In this document: piece after piece, positions 34,901 through 47,643 of the stretch | How the letters are laid out: the number at the start of each line of letters is the position of its first letter | How positions within the stretch are numbered: position 1 is the stretch's first letter | Source: Thereva unica | Taxonomy: Eukaryota > Arthropoda > Insecta > Diptera > Therevidae | Direction: 5' to 3' | Length of the DNA stretch: 64,000 nucleotides | NCBI GenBank assembly: GCA_949987705.1 | Contig: OX465283.1 | Coordinates: 161,525,850-161,589,849 of the forward strand | Notes under the pieces: model-generated | The model's database searches: none | What the model was told of the DNA's origin: nothing | What the model saw: the letters and a program-made list of their open reading frames with translations, nothing else | Program-made: the position numbers and the translations under genes

Positions 34901-36290
34901 TCCGCCGAAGAAAATGTTCCAAATTTCATTCGTAGATTTCTTAGCGCCCAATTTGTTCTCATACACAACCATCCAGCCGCCGAATAATGTCATTATCAGA
35001 CCGTGTCCTAAATCACCGAACATAATACCAAACAGGAACGGGAAAGTAATAATTGTGTATAGCGCTGGATTCACTTCGCGATAGGAAGCAATTCCGAAGG
35101 CATCAATAAGATTCTGGAAACCTCTTGTAAACTTGTTGGTACGATTGAAAGTCGGGGGCGCTTCATTTGTCTCGATAACATTCAAGAACGATGGAATGGT
35201 ACTTCCTACCGCAGCAGATCCATCTGTTAAAGCTTTCTGAACAATGTACAGATCATTTGTTGGCACCCAGCATTCTCCTATTAAGCATTTCTTGGTAACA
35301 TCCATATTGAACAAATTCAACGTGTGGTAGATTGCTTTCATCTTCTTCACCATTATGTTCCAATTCGGCAATTCCTTCGAAACACTGACCAATACTCTGC
35401 GACGATGATCTTCAGTTTGGTTCAAAACCATTTTTAAATCTTCTAAACGCGTCCTGACGCCCTTCACCATGTCTTCACGTTCATTGTGCGCACTAGGACA
35501 TGGATAAAGAGAAGCATGAAAGCCGGAACAAACTTTCTTAATGCGATTCTTCAGCTGTTCTCCTTGGAAAAATGCGACGAAGACAGTTTTGTAGATTGGA
35601 TGACCAGTATTGGGATCTTTCAATGGGTCGTCTAACTCCGCTCTACGAAGGAAGACATTTCCTCTTGAAATTCTCCAAAGCATTCGCTCAAAAGCAAAAA
35701 TCCTTTCTCGTTGAATTACACCAGCAACAAAACCGAGACGCCCTCGTGTATGGGCTTGAGGTTCATCTTGATTTGTTCTCACCGTATCCAAATTAAGTAC
35801 CTCTTGATCAGAAAAGAACCCCTGCGTATTCTCAAGAACTTTGCGCAATTCCGTCAATTCTAAAAAATTCGATTTCAAATTAATCTCATTCTGCGATAAC
35901 TCCAGGATTTCATTCTCCGTTTTCTCAAGATGCGCCTCAAGATCGATTATTTCCCTGGGATTGGGCGCCCGCGGAATATTATCCATAAGGTCCGCTAGGA
36001 TAATGCCATCTTTCTTCACTTCAGTTTCTATGTATCGCAACTTTCTTTCCATTTCATCGCAACGCCTGACTTCCTGGACAAACTTCCTTTGAAATGCATT
36101 CACTCCGGAGTTTAACTGAAATTGAATTGTTAGTGAATTTGGGATTAGTAAAAATATATGGCGTAATTATTACATCTCGGAATTGAACAGCTCCCGTCTC
36201 CCCGAGCTCTGATACAGATGTATACGCAGCTTCAGGCTGAATGAACATCTGGCAGAGCGCCATTTCCTCGCTGCGGAACATTGCCCCCAT
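31921..36290 (-). CDS. Vha100-2: V-type proton ATPase 100-kDa subunit a (Vha100-2 type)
   Basis: Subunit a forms the proton half-channels of the V-ATPase membrane sector. Exons on the - strand are 36290-36174, 36115-34232, 34177-33943, 33886-33715 and 32017-31921. Together they give 834 residues, the usual length for this family. The cytosolic N-terminal half starts [20 protein letters not shown] and contains [16 protein letters not shown] and [11 protein letters not shown]. The membrane half has [14 protein letters not shown], then [20 protein letters not shown], then [34 protein letters not shown] (exons 3-4) holds the Arg essential for proton transfer. The protein ends in [14 protein letters not shown]...[14 protein letters not shown] and the overall wording fit fly Vha100-2 better than Vha100-1. 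The last intron (1.7 kb) holds a Tc1 remnant, a MITE and a non-LTR tail. The ATG at 36290 lies 8 bases inside an exon that begins at an acceptor, so a 5' UTR exon exists farther right. Confidence 0.96.
32200..32720 (+). mobile_element. Tc1-like transposase remnant
   Basis: On the + strand, in shifting frames: [17 protein letters not shown] (the MVWG-x-F block before the second catalytic Asp region) and later [16 protein letters not shown], a version of the W-P-x-x-S-P-D-L-N-P-I-E-x-x-W signature with the Asp replaced by Tyr. Stops interrupt it. It lies in the last Vha100-2 intron, antisense to the gene. Confidence 0.8.
32946..33338. repeat. 393-bp MITE with TTA target duplication
   Basis: Left end GCCCCCTTTTAGACGGGCGG and the inverse of the right end GGCCCTTTTTAGACGAGCGG pair over about 38 bases with several mismatches. 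TTA flanks both sides (32943-32945 and 33339-33341). An inner stretch at 33226-33254 (ttggtgtccgcccgtataaa) is a second, closer inverse of the left end. A truncated copy is at 60-240. Confidence 0.75.
33340..33560 (+). mobile_element. Non-LTR retrotransposon C-terminal tail
   Basis: [20 protein letters not shown] followed by KRTVMKEI is the end motif of RTE-like ORF2 proteins (A-L-x-W-N-P-x-G-x-R-x-x-G-R-P-x-x-T-W). It is short, in the last Vha100-2 intron, antisense to the gene. Confidence 0.75.
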
Positions 36291-36314
36291 GGTGATGCCT
36301 AGAAAAAAATACAT

Positions 36315-39300
36315 AATTTAGCAATTTTAAAAATATGTTCAAAATTAATGAAGAGAGTAATTGAGCAATATAATTACAAAAAATAAAAGTACTTTCAAAA
36401 GTTACGTTAAGTTACTGGTCTTGATTGTAAAATTCATCTGCCATATTGGTGCCGCCATTTTGAATTTTCAAATTTTAACAGATTCGTTATTTGAGGCCCT
36501 AAAAAATCCCCGATACTCATTTTCAATGGAATCGGAACACAATTGCAAAATTTGGCCGCCATTTTGATTTTTTTATAAAAAATGTCAGATTACATTGTCA
36601 CGGGAACTCAACCTGTGTGCAAAGTTTCATAAGAATCGGTTTAGTAGAAGTAGTTGAAAAAGCTGCCGCAAGATTTGAACCAAAAAAATATACGAGGTCA
36701 AGCTAATTCCTTCGGGCCCTAAAGCAGAAGGGCCTCGAAAATACATTGAAACCCATAAAGTGAAAACATTCATATCGTTGCTTTCTGAACGTCAAGCAAG
36801 CAGGGTCTGAAACCCAAGTATGCAGCGCTCTATAATAAAATGTGTGGACTTATTCTTAGCACAAAGTTTAAAAGGTACGACATTTCGTCATCGGTTGAAA
36901 TCCAAATGTTCACCACTCTATTTTCGGGCAAACCGATGTAAACGAGAGAGGTGAGCGTCTCCTAGAATTTCTTGTTATGAATGACATAGATTTTTATAAT
37001 AGGGGATACAAACCCACCTTTGTCACAAGTAGGTTACTCTTTGACAGCATCCAAAACTGGTATGTTCTGGATAAGGTCTCACTATCGGACCATTTGCACA
37101 GCAGGTTCAACATTTTCGGACTCTCACATATACACGCATCTCTCTGGTTCCTAAAAAACCCACTAGTCTAACTTTCGGAACTTGTGGCCTCTAAATCAGA
37201 CCTGCTCGCCGCCTCTATCAGCTCAGTGTGTGTCTGAGTAAAAATAAAAAATGGCTTTACAACGGGCCGCGCCGTTTTTAATATGATAATCCAAAGACCG
37301 AAAATGTTATGCACTTGGCCTTTGTATGACCGTTGTATGCCCTTATGTACAGCTCAGTTCTCGGTCATTTAAATCTTTTGGTCAAGTTTGGCCGTCCTAT
37401 ATGTACTTCGTATGTATTTTCATTAAAAATGGTTAGAAAATCTACGGCCACCATAAATGCCCCTTAAAAACCCCAAGCGACCGGTGTTCGCCCGTTGTAA
37501 AGTCCGTTTTTTTATTCGGGTGAACTAAAAATGGCTCACTGAGGTGCTGACCTCCTGCGACCATGACAGAAACCATGTTTCTTTATCCCAGCCATCGCGT
37601 AAAGTGCCCTGATGGAACGACTGACTGGCTACAATGCGGAGGAAGGTTAGGAGATTGTGCAAAAGGACACAACATGTTGAGCAAAAGGGAAAAATACAGG
37701 TTCACCCTAACAGGTTACAATAAAGAGTTGAGACAATCCAAAAGGAGTGCTTGGGGCCGCACTGTGAGAGCCTGCAGAATCTGCTACAGGCAACTAGGCT
37801 CTAAAAGCTCTTCTCCAAAGACTCTTTCAACGAAGCGGCCTTCTAGAAAGGATGGTGATTCGTACATCTCTAAACTCTCCACCTCTCTGAGCCTTGAGGT
37901 GCCTGCTGTGAGCAATTTTCAGGGTCAACCCTCCAGACAGTCAAAGAAGCGTTCCAGATCATTATCCTAGCCTTTAAACTTCATCGGGACAAGGTTAAAT
38001 GAGCTCTGAGAAATGGTTTACCTCTTTTCAACTCGGAGGCTCGGACTCCTTTTCCCGCACTCGTTCAGAAGTTCCTCGAACTGATAATGGAAAATTGCGA
38101 AACAGTCGTTTTTAGGACTCCTCTTAACAAAGCTTGACGCGATGCTAGAAGTACTTGAAGACGTTCCACGTTCGAAGACATAATGAAGAGGAAAACCGAG
38201 GTTAGGTGCGTAGGGATTTGGCTAAATTACGTGTATTACGAGAGTCATATACGTGCTGCTATAGTCAAAGATCAGAAAGCCTTCTATATGACGAGCAGGC
38301 TCTTTTTAGCAAGTATCTTAACTTAAGGGTTAAGGTAATTTTCTATAAGACCCTGGTCAGACCAGGTTAACTAGGTTTAAGATCCCGTAAGGTAGGGTAA
38401 GGAGTTTGTAAGTTCTTTTATATCTAGTTAAGTTTAGAAAATAGGTTAAATTCGATGGCTTTTCATTGGTATTATTTTCTTAGCATGTAGCATAGAGTTA
38501 GCGGCCTGATATACCTACTGTAAAATAATGAGAGGCGGAAGGAAAGGCAATGTAAAGACTGCATGCAGAGGGCGAGTAAGTTAGTTAAGCTCGATAGGGT
38601 CGATGGGTTTAAGCATAGCCTGTATGTTTTTTTCTTCATTATATGTTTATGAATAAATATGCTTATAAAAAATACCCATGCCCGAGGATCAAAATTGGGC
38701 CGCCATCTTGGAACTGCCATCTCGATTTTTTAAATAGTTTCCATGACGTTTCATACTTCATTATTAATTTTTTATGGAGTTGAAATGGAAAGTCGACATA
38801 TTTATCTTGACGGTTCTAAAAATATCGCAATAATGCCCGAAACCCACACTTTTGCTGGCTACTGCAAGGCGGATCCATGGAGATATTCGACATTTCATTT
38901 AAGTTCTATCTTTCTTATCTTGAAGGTCTTGACCGCAGTTTTCACCTCTGTGAGAGTTTTCCCAAGGTTAAACGGGTTTTTACATCCACTAATCCAGTAT
39001 AAATATGCACACAAGATCACATAGAGTACAGAACCTAGAAACACCATTAATTAAACGTTAAAAGACCCCATAAAACAGGCTTCTGCCAAAAAATCTCATC
39101 AGGGCCAAAACAAAAAAATGGGGTTTCCCATACAAACTGCACAAGGTAGTTTTTTTATGCAGAGAATCTTAATGAAGTTCCTTATATTGTTCGAGATATT
39201 CGCAAAAAAAACTTAAAATTGACTCCATTTCAACGCAAACAAAATATCGCACCGTCAAAGAGCGCCTTTTCAAAATTTCATTAGGATTCCATAGTAAAGG

Positions 39301-39911
39301 TCTACGTGAAAATGAAACCTTTTATGAATTCGGCTTCTAGGCGACTAGAATTCACAGTCCAAGAAACTGATAAGACTTATCAAACGTATAACCCCTAATC
39401 AAATCAATACTACTTACTATACTTAATATCTACAATGCTTGGATAAGTTATATAATGCTTGGATAGCAGCAAACCCTTGGCAATTAAACCCCGATTTGTT
39501 CTAACAGCATTTTAATATCCACACTAGATTAATTAACTCCGCTATAATCAGCTAAATTTTTGTACAATTTAGGAAATCTAATCTAGTATTATAAGAGCTA
39601 TGCGCTACAAGATCCGTAGTCCTTGAATTGTTACTACCTTCCACAAAATCATACTTTTTCACACTCAATTAAAATGTGTGACCATTAATCACATGATTAC
39701 AAACTTTACGTCATTTTTCACCCAGGTCTCGTGATTACTGAAGATCATTTTCCACAGATATTTTACAGTTTTCTTGGAATTTAACAAGAAATTTAGAAAG
39801 GAACACTCCTTATGAAACTAAAAAGGATATTTTCGACAACGAAAAATATGAACTTACAAGGAAAAAAAGGATCAAGTTCCGCATTACACTATACAAATAG
39901 ATTCGACTCAC
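36315..39911. other. Probable first intron of Vha100-2, no coding gene seen
   Basis: If the leader exon at 39912 is right, this is one large intron. It contains gccgccatttt repeats (36450-36560 and 38698) and an isolated frame of 135 codons at 37563-37970. That frame includes ELRQSKRSAWGRTVRACR, weakly like a jockey-type K-R-x-S-W region; I do not call it a gene. Nothing else recognised. Confidence 0.4.
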
Positions 39912-40140
39912 CTTGGATTGGCCGTGAAATCCGCAACTTTTAAAACAATAACAGATATAACAGCTCGAAATTCTGTTATGAACTCTCGCGATAAATTTAT
40001 TCCTGGAACAAGTTTTCTTGGACCACTTTTATGAAAATGCACTACTAGTCGACACTCTGTCGGGAATTCACGCAAAGAAAACACTTGACATGAAGATCAA
40101 ACCACTGAAGTGTTCGCTGTTGCATCGGAGCACTGCATTA
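39912..40140 (-). other. Candidate 5' leader exon of Vha100-2
   Basis: On the - strand the sequence ends with a strong donor, CCAAG|GTGAGT (exon end at 39912), and has no long frame. The coding exon begins after an acceptor at 36299, so a leader exon is required upstream. The start near 40140 is a guess. No transcript evidence is available. Confidence 0.35.
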
Positions 40141-43100
40141 CCATCATCAGCTGATCGAGTTTATTCACAATAATTAATATAAAAAATTACTGATCTTATT
40201 CAAAGGTGTCGCTATAGACAACCGTTATTTCGGATTCAGGTGTGCAGGGGTTTTGGATGTTGACTGTTATCTTCGTTATCTCCAAGCGCGTTTGAATATC
40301 TTACGAGGTAAGCTTAACCATGGAGGTTTTTGAACGCATTTTCAGTTCGTTTTAAGATAAAAACGTACAAAAAATCAGCTTTCTTCGATAAAACTACAAA
40401 TAATCTCACAAAATGTATGCTGAGCCCGCTTCTTTTCGGATATTTACGTATAACGAAACTTAACGAAACCAAATATGACAGACGTACGTTCAATATGGCT
40501 GAAACCATTAATTTCCATTTCTGTTACCGAGTTTTCATTGGAGTCGAGTTGAGTTAAAATGACACTTCAACTCCACGACCTAATTCTATGCGTTTCCATT
40601 TCTGCCTTCCGTCTCCGCCCATCTTTCTCCATTAATTAATTTTATTTCAGATTTTTCTTTAAAAGTATTTATTAAACATAAAGTGTCTCCTGACGTCCAA
40701 GGTAGGGTCTTTTTGTACCTTTCCCAATGTGCCGTAATGAGTTGTGTGCACGAACTCAGTTCAACCTACTTACTTTCTTTGAGTTTAACATAGCTGAAAA
40801 TCTTTAACGATAACTCTTAACTGTCTTTGTTTCCATGACTTCTAATTCGAATTCAACTCTGGTTAAACTCTCATGGAAACTCAGAATGTGTTTCCATGAG
40901 TCAGGGTAGAGTTTTAGTTAAGTCAACAGGAATCTTTTTCTCTCAAGATCATTCAATGCCGTTTCTATAGGAGTTCTGGTTTGAATTGTCGGATACATAA
41001 TTTTACATTACATCGCCTTAGTATATGTGCGGTAAAAGATACTGAAACACACACATTCAAAAGCCGGCTTAACCGGACTGGCTTCGTTGAGTTTACTTGG
41101 ATTTAACGAAACTTTACTCAACCACTGTTTCCATGGGACCCTAATATGAGTAAACTCATGTAAATTATGCATGAAAACTTAGTACATAAGAGCGCCAAGA
41201 TGACGTGCGTTGCTTACGGGCATTGAGTTCGCCGTTTATCCGACGCCAGACGATCAATTTGTCTGTAATTGCAATTTGAAAGTCAAAGTTTTATCGGCAA
41301 GAATTTCATTACATTGCATTTTCATTCTTACAAGAAACGCGCAGGCGCAGTTGTTTGTGATTTGTACTAATTTTCATTAATTCACTCATTTTGTACTAAA
41401 AAAACTAGTTAACAGCCTCAACATTTGCTTTTCAAAAAAATATATGTTAATCCACATCACATTAAATAATCTCGCGTCCAGTAATCACCACTGTTTAGGC
41501 TTTTTCATTTCCCGCCATTTTGTTTTTAAAAAATTATGTTTCTCTTGCATATGGAATCATTCCAATCATTCCAAAGTTTTCAATTGTTTCTTTCATTCCA
41601 GTTTTTATTAATCCAGGTTGTTCATGCTGCATTGCCCTGACTTTCAATTGTCAAAACGTGAATTTAATATTAATTTATAAAATTTATAATTTCTCTTTGT
41701 ATATAAATAGGCAAATTCAAAATACAGCAAAAAGCTCACTTTAAAAATTCCCAAATCGCTTTCATCATTAATTCAGCATGGCAGCACCGTCATATAAGTA
41801 TTTATTCTGGAAAATGAAAGTTCATTCTTCATTTTAAACAATGGAATGCACTGGAATAAATTCCAACAAACTGCACATGACAATTCCCTGTCGAATGAGC
41901 GAGCGCAAAGCGTGCATATACACACATGGCTCCGCCCACTTACGGTTAGGTATCGACCATATAATGTGAAGTCCTCTGGATACACCTTCTTCTGATCTCT
42001 TCAAGTAAATGGCCAAAACAAGGAACTTTAAGATGGATAAAAAGCGAAGCCAGATTCAGAAATCACTCGAAAGAAATGATTTGATGATAGCGAGTTGCGA
42101 TAAAAACGGAATAAATTCCGTGTAAGCGGGAAACTTCGCAAAGCGATGAAATTGGGCTTTCACTTCGCGGCGAAATTGCGCCTTGGGCAGAGAGTAGAGA
42201 GCGATTCGATTTGCATACTAGGTGTTCTTTTTGCAATGTGACATCGATTATTTTTACATTCCGGTATCATAGGCGGGTAGAAAGAAGGTATAACAGAGAG
42301 TTTTTGCAGGTATGCGATGATTGGTGAAAATTATCAATGATATTTTGAAACATCATTACCTATAGTAATAGCATTTTTCTACTTCATCGAAGAATATCAA
42401 TTTTAATTTCATCACTGCTAAATTTCCTACTGGAGGGAAATTTTCATTAGCTGACCACACTTTTACTGCGATCTTAAAAAAATAGAGGAAATTTTATTGA
42501 GCAATAGGTATTGATAAAATAAATATAGAATGCTTGGAACTTGGAACATACAATCACAAACTTAAATTTTGCGTATACTCCAACTATAGCTGTTTTCTAC
42601 CAAGTTTTTTGGAAGGTTCTTAATCATCACTGCCATTTGAAGTGGAACTTTCTGGCATTTTAGGATTATAGCAGTGGTTATGTAGGTACTTTAGTTGAGA
42701 AATGGGAAAATAGTAGATAATAATAATAACAAAATTTTCAAGGTAGTAAAAGTAAATGTAAGATATTTGAAGGATTTCAAAGATTTCAAGCCTTTTACCA
42801 ATGACTGCTAATCTGTTGGGGCTTACTTGATTTGTGTACTAGCATGGTTTGTAAGAGTCACTTGGAGGCCCAGGTGATGTAATATATGTAGGTATGTATG
42901 TAGCCCCCTATTGACTAATTCCAAATATTTAAAAACAAAAATTGAGTTTAATGATATCAAAAATTGAATTTAAGAAATACATAATACCGGCTTTTCGAGC
43001 CTCATAGTTGCAAAATAACTTATTTAATGCGAACCATCCAAATTTCTGGTAATATCACAATTAATAGTTAGCGCCGCCATCTTTTTACACGATCCTGTTC

Positions 43101-43386
43101 CGTTGCAGGGCCGGCGGTTGGAGTTCGGCCCGAGATTGTTGGCTGAAAGCGGAATATCTTGCTCTGCGTCTTCTTGCATACCAGGAACAACGATGAATCA
43201 CAAAAACGAGTTCGATATGACGGACTGGTAGAACAAAGGGTAATCCCTAAGCGTAGGCTTTTACATAAAAAAGCGACTACAAAAGAAACTCAGAACAGAA
43301 GAAACGTACGCCTAGACATTGATCAATAAAAACTGCAATGAGTGGTCTCGATCGTGCCGTGGTTGCTAAAAGTCCAAAGTTTCATT
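40141..43386. other. Gene-less stretch with decayed repeats
   Basis: Only chance frames. The segment 40560-41170 has several tttccatg and gagttaaac/gtttaactc words in both orientations, suggesting an old inverted-repeat element without sharp ends. 42000-42250 has gcgaag/cttcgc words. Nothing firm. Confidence 0.35.
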
Positions 43387-43778
43387 GGCCCATTTTACAC
43401 GATGAAACACGAAAAAAGTTTCGTGCAAGCTTGGGGGAGGGGGTTTGAGGGGAACAGGAAACAATGCCATGAAACTTTTGAAGCAACTTTGCAGGAACCA
43501 GTTTTAACAGCTTCAGATTTGTTGTTGTTGTTTCCTGAGTTCTCTAGTTTCCCCTTTCGTCGGGAATGGCGTAAAAAGAGAAATTAAAAACGAAAATGAC
43601 CACTCCAGTTTCTAATACGAGGTGACGGGTGAGTACAGAGAAATGAGCAATAAATTTCGATGTTAATATTTGCCGCAAGAGTTTACCCGTGTAGATATAC
43701 GGATGAAATTTTTGAAGAAACTTCAAAAGGGAATCAGCGATTGCAGGAAACTTTGTTTCGTTTCGTGTAAAATGAGCC
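43387..43778. repeat. 392-bp MITE with GGCCCATTTTACACGA ends
   Basis: GGCCCATTTTACACGA at the left and the inverse of TCGTGTAAAATGAGCC at the right differ by one base. The next bases (gaaac) also pair loosely. The interior contains a ttgttgttgtttcc run but no coding signal. Confidence 0.75.
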
Positions 43779-44029
43779 ATAGCAATCTTCATTTGAAGCT
43801 TTCAAGCTTCCGAATAATAGATTTGACCATATCCATATGGATGTAGTGGAACCATCTCGTGTAGTAGATACTCCTATTAAATAACCATAGTCTGTAGATT
43901 CACGAGATGACCTGAAGCATTCCAAATTCGAGGCATCTCTGCTTCAACATTGGCAAATCACTGAATTCATCATACCATTCGGCGTACCATTTTTTTTTTC
44001 AGAAACGATCAAGGTACACAGTTCGAATC

Positions 44030-45060
44030 GAAACTGCTCACTGAAGTGGCCAAATTGCTTGACACTCATCGAATCCGGACAACCGCCCAATGCCGGCGGA
44101 TCTTTTTGAGTCCTGCGTGGGTAGACAGATAAGGTATTCCGAAGATTAGCCGAACGTGTACAGAAACTGTATGTGGAGTTCTGCAGGGATTCTTTCTGGG
44201 CTCTCTCCTGTAGATTACAATGTATAATGATGTGATGAGGCTACGTCTCCCGAGAGATTTCGTGGATGACCCTGCCAATACCCCGAGGTAGTAGAACGAC
44301 GTCTCGATAAGATAGGATTGTGCCCGAACGAAGTGATTTGTGAGATTAAAAAGTAGCCTGCAAGCGGTGGTCTAAGGCTTGGCGAGCCTAAAACTGAAGG
44401 CTCTGATCATCAGCAAACGAAGAAGGTATGAGAAGAGATCATTCATACGCAGCCCTACCTAAGCTCCCTGGTAGGAAGGTCATGACGTTATTTGCTTCGC
44501 ACTACCAAGAATGCTGCCCGACACAATCCGTAGTCAGCGAAAGTGGTAAGCTCAGTCCGGCTAGCCATAGGAATACTAATGAGAAAAGGCATGTGTCTCT
44601 ATGATCCAGACTATGTTAGAGTGGAGCCAAATACAGTGCGGCAGCAGATGACTCATTGCAAGTCCGGTGGACGGTGGACCCACAGACTTATCCAAACGTG
44701 GAGAGATGGGTTATGAGGGAGCATAGTGAAGTGAGTTACTACGGCAGTTGTTGACTGGACATGGAGGATTTTGGGAATACCTCCATTGCTTCGAGAACGA
44801 TGACTCAGCGATGTTCTTCGCAACCCCGTTTACGAGGATAACGCTTGGCTCGTCTTCTTTTATTGCGTGATTTTCGGCGAATATAGGATGAAGCTAGGAG
44901 CAACGCACAAGACGCCACTAGTACTGTAAAATATCTTAGGACACCTGATGAGGAACGAGGATGACTGGAGGAAAGTAGTAGCGACGCTGAGAGTCATACA
45001 CAGGTAGTTGAGGCTGGAAGTAGCCGAAGGAAATAGAAAAGGGCATAGAAACGCCAGGAG
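44030..45060 (+). mobile_element. R1-like non-LTR retrotransposon, heavily decayed
   Basis: In broken + frames: TETVCGVLQGFFLGSLL (G-V-P-Q-G-S-V-L-G-P-L of the RT palm), then GGRWTHRLIQTWRDGL and NEDDWRKVVATLRVI, both typical of the C-terminal region after RNase H in R1-clade elements. Many stops. Confidence 0.7.
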
Positions 45061-45179
45061 TATTATCAGCTAGATAAAAGTCGATTCATCGGCACGACGC
45101 TAAGCTAAAAGCAGTCAGTCAAGTCACGCGAGGGGAGTGGAAGATCAGGAGTTGTTTAGTGGGTTCGACGCTTCGTGGC

Positions 45180-45640
45180 ATATAACCGTCAGACAATGCC
45201 ACCATATCCACAATATTCGCCGGCTATGTAACCGCTTATCATCCACAGGCAAACTGTAAACGTTCGACAGGCAAAGCTGCCTTAATAGCAAGGGTCAGCA
45301 CTACTCATTGTGAGTGAAGATTTACCTTTGCAAATCGGAATCAAAGGCCGACTTACAATGCTCACCAGCCGAGTGGATGAAAATCCAATATCAGAACAAG
45401 GCAATATATCGTCAGCAACCCGTTCGAAAGGATGACTACGTGCCGCAGCCCTGAAGGACGCCGACTATGTCTTCATACGAGTCGACCGTGTTCGAAACAC
45501 TTCACTACTCCATATGGAGGGCCCATATCAAGTAATTAAAGAATTACGACGTCGTCAAATTTAATGGCACAACCAGTTCAACAGCGACAACGAAGCCAAG
45601 CCGTTCGAAGCCACAACGTTGCGTTAACGCTAAGTACTAT
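45180..45640 (+). mobile_element. Ty3/gypsy integrase C-terminal remnant
   Basis: ALKDADYVFIRVDRVRNTSL followed by LHMEGPYQVIKELRRR matches the chromo-like end of gypsy-type integrases (V-F-x-R-x-D-x-V-R-x-x-L-x-x-P-Y-x-G-P-Y-x-V). Reading stops soon after. No LTR was recognised beside it. Confidence 0.7.
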
Positions 45641-46052
45641 AATATGGAGTTGCTGCTTCGAAAAATGCATTGTATTCACGAACTGGTTTGATTTAAATGG
45701 TAAAGAATATCCTAAATAAATCTTGCTCATTTGTCAAAATCGGCTAAAAATGTCCGAGTTATTCAATGTTGAAATACCGAAGGTCTAGATGGCGCTCACC
45801 TCATATCTATATCTACAAAATCCTTTAAAGCTGATTTTCTCGAAACACATATTTTGCTTTTATGCACTTCTGCGGCTGAGTAGGTAACTGCAGAACTGCC
45901 CTGGCTACACTACAATCTACAAATCCTACAATCAGCAGAGCACTAAACAAAAGAGAAGCCGTTACACGATGATAGGATACGCTTCGGCCGACTGGCACAT
46001 GTCAAAAAACTCTTTCAACTTAAAAACCCCATCACTTTGAGCGATGACGTAT

Positions 46053-46499
46053 ACTACGTTTATAAGCGGAGTTTCACTCCCGGATCTTCAATCCAAAGTA
46101 AAACTCCCGATGCGTTTATAAGCAATGGGAGTGTAAGTCCAAAATACTTTCTGGTTTGAGATGACAGCTCCAAGCTCAAATTCGAAATCATAGCAAAGCC
46201 ATATATAAACCCAATGTTTAATTTAATTTATTTAAAAATATCAATAAACAAAGAAAAAAACTATTGTAGCAAAATAAAACACCCAGCTTCTTCTTTACAA
46301 AGTTTTTCCCCTTCGGAAAAAATTCTCACTCCCAGTCAGCGTTTATAAGCACAACATAAACCGGGATCGAAGTTTCACTCCAGCTTTTTCTTCGGGAGCG
46401 AAAATCCAAGTTCTGGATTTTCACTCCCGGTTTATAAGCGGTGTTTCACTCCGGATCGAAACTTCCATCCGGAGGGAAACTCCGCTTATAAACGTAGTA
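46053..46499. repeat. 447-bp MITE with TACGTTTATAAGCGGAG ends
   Basis: Left ACTACGTTTATAAGCGGAGT and the inverse of the right end match over about 23 bases, and both continue with CTCC-rich words. Further tttataagc and ttcactcc words repeat inside, as in a partly duplicated element. Confidence 0.8.
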
Positions 46500-47288
46500 G
46501 TAGTCAAAGTTGCCGTGGCCGTCCGCTCAATTAAAGCCCGAGTCACATCGAACGCATCTCCAGCGATTTCTGGACGAAAAACAAATCTGGCATTCACACT
46601 AGAAGCAGCGCGGTTAAAATTCCGCAGATTGAAGATCCAAACAGATTGAGGCGGCGCGGGTGACGGCGGCGGCCTGCGGCAGAATTGCACATAGATTAAT
46701 TTCCCCGCGACGCCTGCCGTTCTTGTTAGCACATATGGTGGACGTGTTTTGCCCGTCACCGTCGCCGCCGCAGTCCGTCGCTTGTGAATTGACAAGTCGA
46801 AAATTCCTCAACTGTTTACACTCCTAAAAAGCAAACAATCAGGTGTCTCCCGGCAGTAGTTTTTCGAAATCGGACACTTTAATTGTCGCCCTTTCAATTG
46901 CATCGACACCGAACAAATACAACGCTCGCGCCCTTGGTTATTTATGCAACAATAATGAATGGCTGCAACTTTTTAAACGATGGTCGTTCGCGCTGTCAGA
47001 AAATCATAATTTATTGAGCGTGGAGGAGGCTGGCGTATTCGGTTCATTTACAGCGCGGTAATTAAATACTTGTTTTGTCTCCACTACCAACTGATTGTAG
47101 CGGGCTCAAGCGGTCTGCCGGGGTTTCCTTGGGACGCATTACCGGGTGGACGAAAGAGCACAAGCAGAAGCACTCCATTCCCGTTCTCAGACGCAGACTG
47201 CAGAGGTCTCCTATTTCATTGATTGCCCAGCGTCAGCGGACGGAGGAGGAATGTCAGTTGAACAAAGAAGTGTCGGACGAAACAATAA

Positions 47289-47643
47289 AAAACAAACATA
47301 AAACGCGAGAACATCAAGAAAGCGAAAGGAAAGTGGCTGGGAGGTGCCCGTGGTGCTGGAAGGACTTGCATTCTACCCCTCTCGAAATGGACCATTTTCC
47401 AGGCAGCGCAAACAGACGCAGAATGCCAAGGGGAAAGCTGCTCCGCTTCATTCCCTGTCAGTGGCAGCGTGGTATTCTTCTTGCTCGGGCTCACTCTTAT
47501 TGGAAATATTCTTGGCCATGTGCTGAGCTTCCTCCAGCCCATTAACATCACTTCAGCCGAAGCTTTGACAATTTTCGGACCGACCGCGTTTGTTTTGACG
47601 CGTTTGCCTAAGTTGGACTGCGGTGATAACAAACGCAAAAACA
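47289..47643 (+). other. Unassigned open frame with a possible splice donor
   Basis: From 47289 a + frame stays open for 118 codons, with a hydrophobic stretch (VVFFLLGLTLIGNILGHVLS) and a sequence ending NKRKNITK at AAG|GTGCGT. The surrounding 46.5-47.7 kb is richer in GC than its neighbourhood and lacks obvious transposon motifs. It could be an exon of an unknown gene or chance. I see no ATG with good context and no downstream exon. Confidence 0.2.

Noticed and set aside
37563..37970. 135-codon frame as a gene
   Set aside because: No domain, no splice context, basic low-complexity end; more likely decayed repeat.
46421..46795. 124-codon frame on the - strand
   Set aside because: It overlaps a MITE end and reads as low-complexity Pro/Arg/Thr; no homology recognised.
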